Assembly (NCBI GenBank): GCA_003250835.1
Contig: QKJL01000020.1
Location: forward strand, 1-34,883
Source: Alphaproteobacteria bacterium
GTDB lineage: Bacteria; Pseudomonadota; Alphaproteobacteria; Rs-D84; SZUA-605
DNA: 34,883 nucleotides
Direction: 5' to 3'
In this document: positions 33,746-34,883 of the stretch, piece by piece
Layout: each line of letters opens with the position of its first letter
Numbering within the stretch: the first letter of the stretch is position 1
Made by a program: the position numbers and the translations under genes
The notes under the pieces: generated by a model
The model's database searches: none
Told to the model about the DNA's origin: nothing
Seen by the model: the letters and a program-made list of their open reading frames with translations, nothing else

Positions 33746-34597
33746 ATGGTAAGTCAAAAAAAATCAGTTAATTTAATCTTCATCTCACTTGTCATCTTAG
33801 TGATTGGTGGGGCATTTTTAATTGCATCTCTGTGGTCTGAAATGAAACAAAAAGAAACAGCATTCGAAGCTGTATCAGCAATCGAAAGCATTAAAACAGA
33901 ATTGCAATTATTAAAAACAGCAAACACAAATTTTGAAACAGCTGAAAAAGAATTCATTTCCATCAAAGAAGAATTTGAAGTTATCAAAGAACAATTAACT
34001 AAAATTAATACAGAATATGCAAAACAAATTGATGTAGAAAATTTAGATAAACGTATCAAAGAATTAGAAGAAAAAAATAAAATCTTTTCCAACGAAAATT
34101 TTCTAAAACTAAATGCATTATATCAATTACGCTTTGCCATCTCATCTGAAAAAGCATACACAGTTGAATTAAACATCTTAAAAAAATTAGATTCAGAAGA
34201 AACAGCGTTTGAAACGTTAGAACAAACACAAGAAGGCCTCCCAACAATTACCGCCTTAACAGAAGAATTTAAAAACATTCAACAACAGATGAATAATGAA
34301 AAAAAAGAAAAAGGCATTAAGGGTGTGTGGGTCAAAATAAAAAATTTAATCCGAATTCAAAAAATTAATACGGACAGTTCAGATACATCAACACCTGCAA
34401 TTATGCAACGAATCGAAAAAAATTTGACTGAAAATAATCTAAATAAAGTAGTAGTGGAATTAGAAACATTAAAAACAACTGACACAGAAACATTTACATT
34501 TTTCGAAGCGTGGAATACGAAAATAAATCAACGTCAAAACACATTAAAAACACTTGATGAATTAACACAAAAATACTTAAAAAATATAAAGGACTAA
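33746..34597 (+). CDS. Mic60/mitofilin-like inner-membrane protein
   Basis: 283 residues. It has one N-terminal membrane helix (~8-28, NLIFISLVILVIGGAFLIAS), a long Lys/Glu coiled coil (~40-110) and a C-terminal domain opening with ALYQLRFAISSEKAYTVELN. That segment matches the start of the mitofilin domain in alphaproteobacterial Mic60 homologues (LRxAl...pFxxEL). It lies just upstream of hemY, the classic bacterial neighbour. Family members shape inner-membrane curvature and contact outer-membrane proteins. It is shorter than most homologues. An AGGA Shine-Dalgarno lies about 12 nt before ATG. Confidence 0.72.
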   Translation: MVSQKKSVNLIFISLVILVIGGAFLIASLWSEMKQKETAFEAVSAIESIKTELQLLKTANTNFETAEKEFISIKEEFEVIKEQLTKINTEYAKQIDVENLDKRIKELEEKNKIFSNENFLKLNALYQLRFAISSEKAYTVELNILKKLDSEETAFETLEQTQEGLPTITALTEEFKNIQQQMNNEKKEKGIKGVWVKIKNLIRIQKINTDSSDTSTPAIMQRIEKNLTENNLNKVVVELETLKTTDTETFTFFEAWNTKINQRQNTLKTLDELTQKYLKNIKD

Positions 34598-34601
34598 ACC
34601 A

Positions 34602-34883
34602 ATGAAAATTTTCCGTTTACTAAAATTTTTATTAATCGCTGGAATTTTAATATTCTTATACCTCCACCCAGGAGACATCGATATTAAATGGCTAAACTAT
34701 CATATTCAATTATCCATCTTCGTAGGGCTCATCTTGTTAACAGGTGTAATCTATGTGATTTTATTAGCCTTCCGTACATCCCGATTTTTATTCCATGATA
34801 TTGGAATGAAACGTAGTATTAAAAAAGAAAATAACACATATAAAATTTTATTTAAAGCTGCAATAAATCTATTCACAGGAGCA
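34602..34883 (+). CDS. hemY: HemY-like protein, N-terminal part (cut by window end)
   Basis: 94 residues visible. Two membrane helices (FLLIAGILIFLYL and FVGLILLTGVIYVILLAF) flank HPGDIDIKWLNYHIQLS, the standard HemY N-terminus (short periplasmic hairpin with a DxxWL-type segment); the TPR region begins beyond the window. It is the non-enzymatic HemY_N/TPR family, not protoporphyrinogen oxidase. An AAAGGA Shine-Dalgarno overlaps the end of the Mic60-like gene, so the two are coupled. Confidence 0.8.
   Translation, partial: MKIFRLLKFLLIAGILIFLYLHPGDIDIKWLNYHIQLSIFVGLILLTGVIYVILLAFRTSRFLFHDIGMKRSIKKENNTYKILFKAAINLFTGA

Noticed and set aside
1-34883. CRISPR arrays, insertion sequences, prophage or integron features
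   Set aside because: No regularly spaced repeats, transposase-like or phage structural genes, or terminal inverted repeats were seen.

Overview
The window is about 35 kb of AT-rich bacterial chromosome. Gene content points to an uncultivated alphaproteobacterium with a reduced or host-associated lifestyle. The pointers are an alphaproteobacterial-style XRE regulator, ZapA next to a small coiled-coil partner, the secY-adk-rpsM-rpsK-rpoA-rplQ order, an endonuclease-type MutL, and a Mic60(mitofilin)-like gene directly upstream of hemY. The taxonomic call is inference from gene families; no database was searched.

Layout. (1) 1-4120, minus strand: a four-gene unit, tyrS (archaeal/eukaryotic-type TyrRS) - DMT transporter - Nudix hydrolase - cysS (cut by the window edge). 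A sigma70-like promoter and a recognisable T-box riboswitch with its own intrinsic terminator precede it. (2) 4150-6590: an XRE regulator, the zapA unit, rph (RNase PH), and an orphan hypothetical gene, most ending in clear intrinsic terminators. (3) 6609-22303, minus strand: the S10-spc-alpha ribosomal block from tuf through rpsJ, rplC, rplD, rplW, rplB, rpsS, rplV, rpsC, rplP, rpmC, rpsQ, rplN, rplX, rplE, rpsN, rpsH, rplF, rplR, rpsE, rpmD, rplO, secY, adk, rpsM, rpsK, rpoA and rplQ. tuf has its own promoter, and a 377-bp spacer separates it from rpsJ. rpsL, rpsG and fusA are not adjacent. (4) 22476-26455: a large secreted, cysteine-rich protein with Arg-Ser-Gly repeats; greA with a terminator-like hairpin in its leader; an ORF-less promoter/terminator unit (candidate sRNA); and a free-standing RNA-polymerase alpha-CTD-like protein. 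(5) 26493-29764, minus: pgi-mutL, overlapping by one base. (6) 29913-33023, plus: a two-TM orphan gene, then valS, preceded by a valine-rich leader peptide, a possible SD-sequestering pairing and a second promoter containing a perfect palindrome. (7) 33024-33745: about 700 bp without a conventional gene, but with three ORF-free intrinsic terminators, three CCTCC motifs and one possible 33-residue membrane peptide on the minus strand. (8) 33746-end: Mic60-like gene and the start of hemY.

The most interesting points are regulatory. A T-box controls an archaeal-type tyrS in what otherwise looks like an alphaproteobacterium. A valine leader peptide (six Val in nine codons) precedes valS, and its codons are complementary to the valS ribosome-binding site. 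Three isolated orphan genes share the same promoter layout and lack a Shine-Dalgarno. A 720-bp noncoding region looks like a small-RNA cluster.
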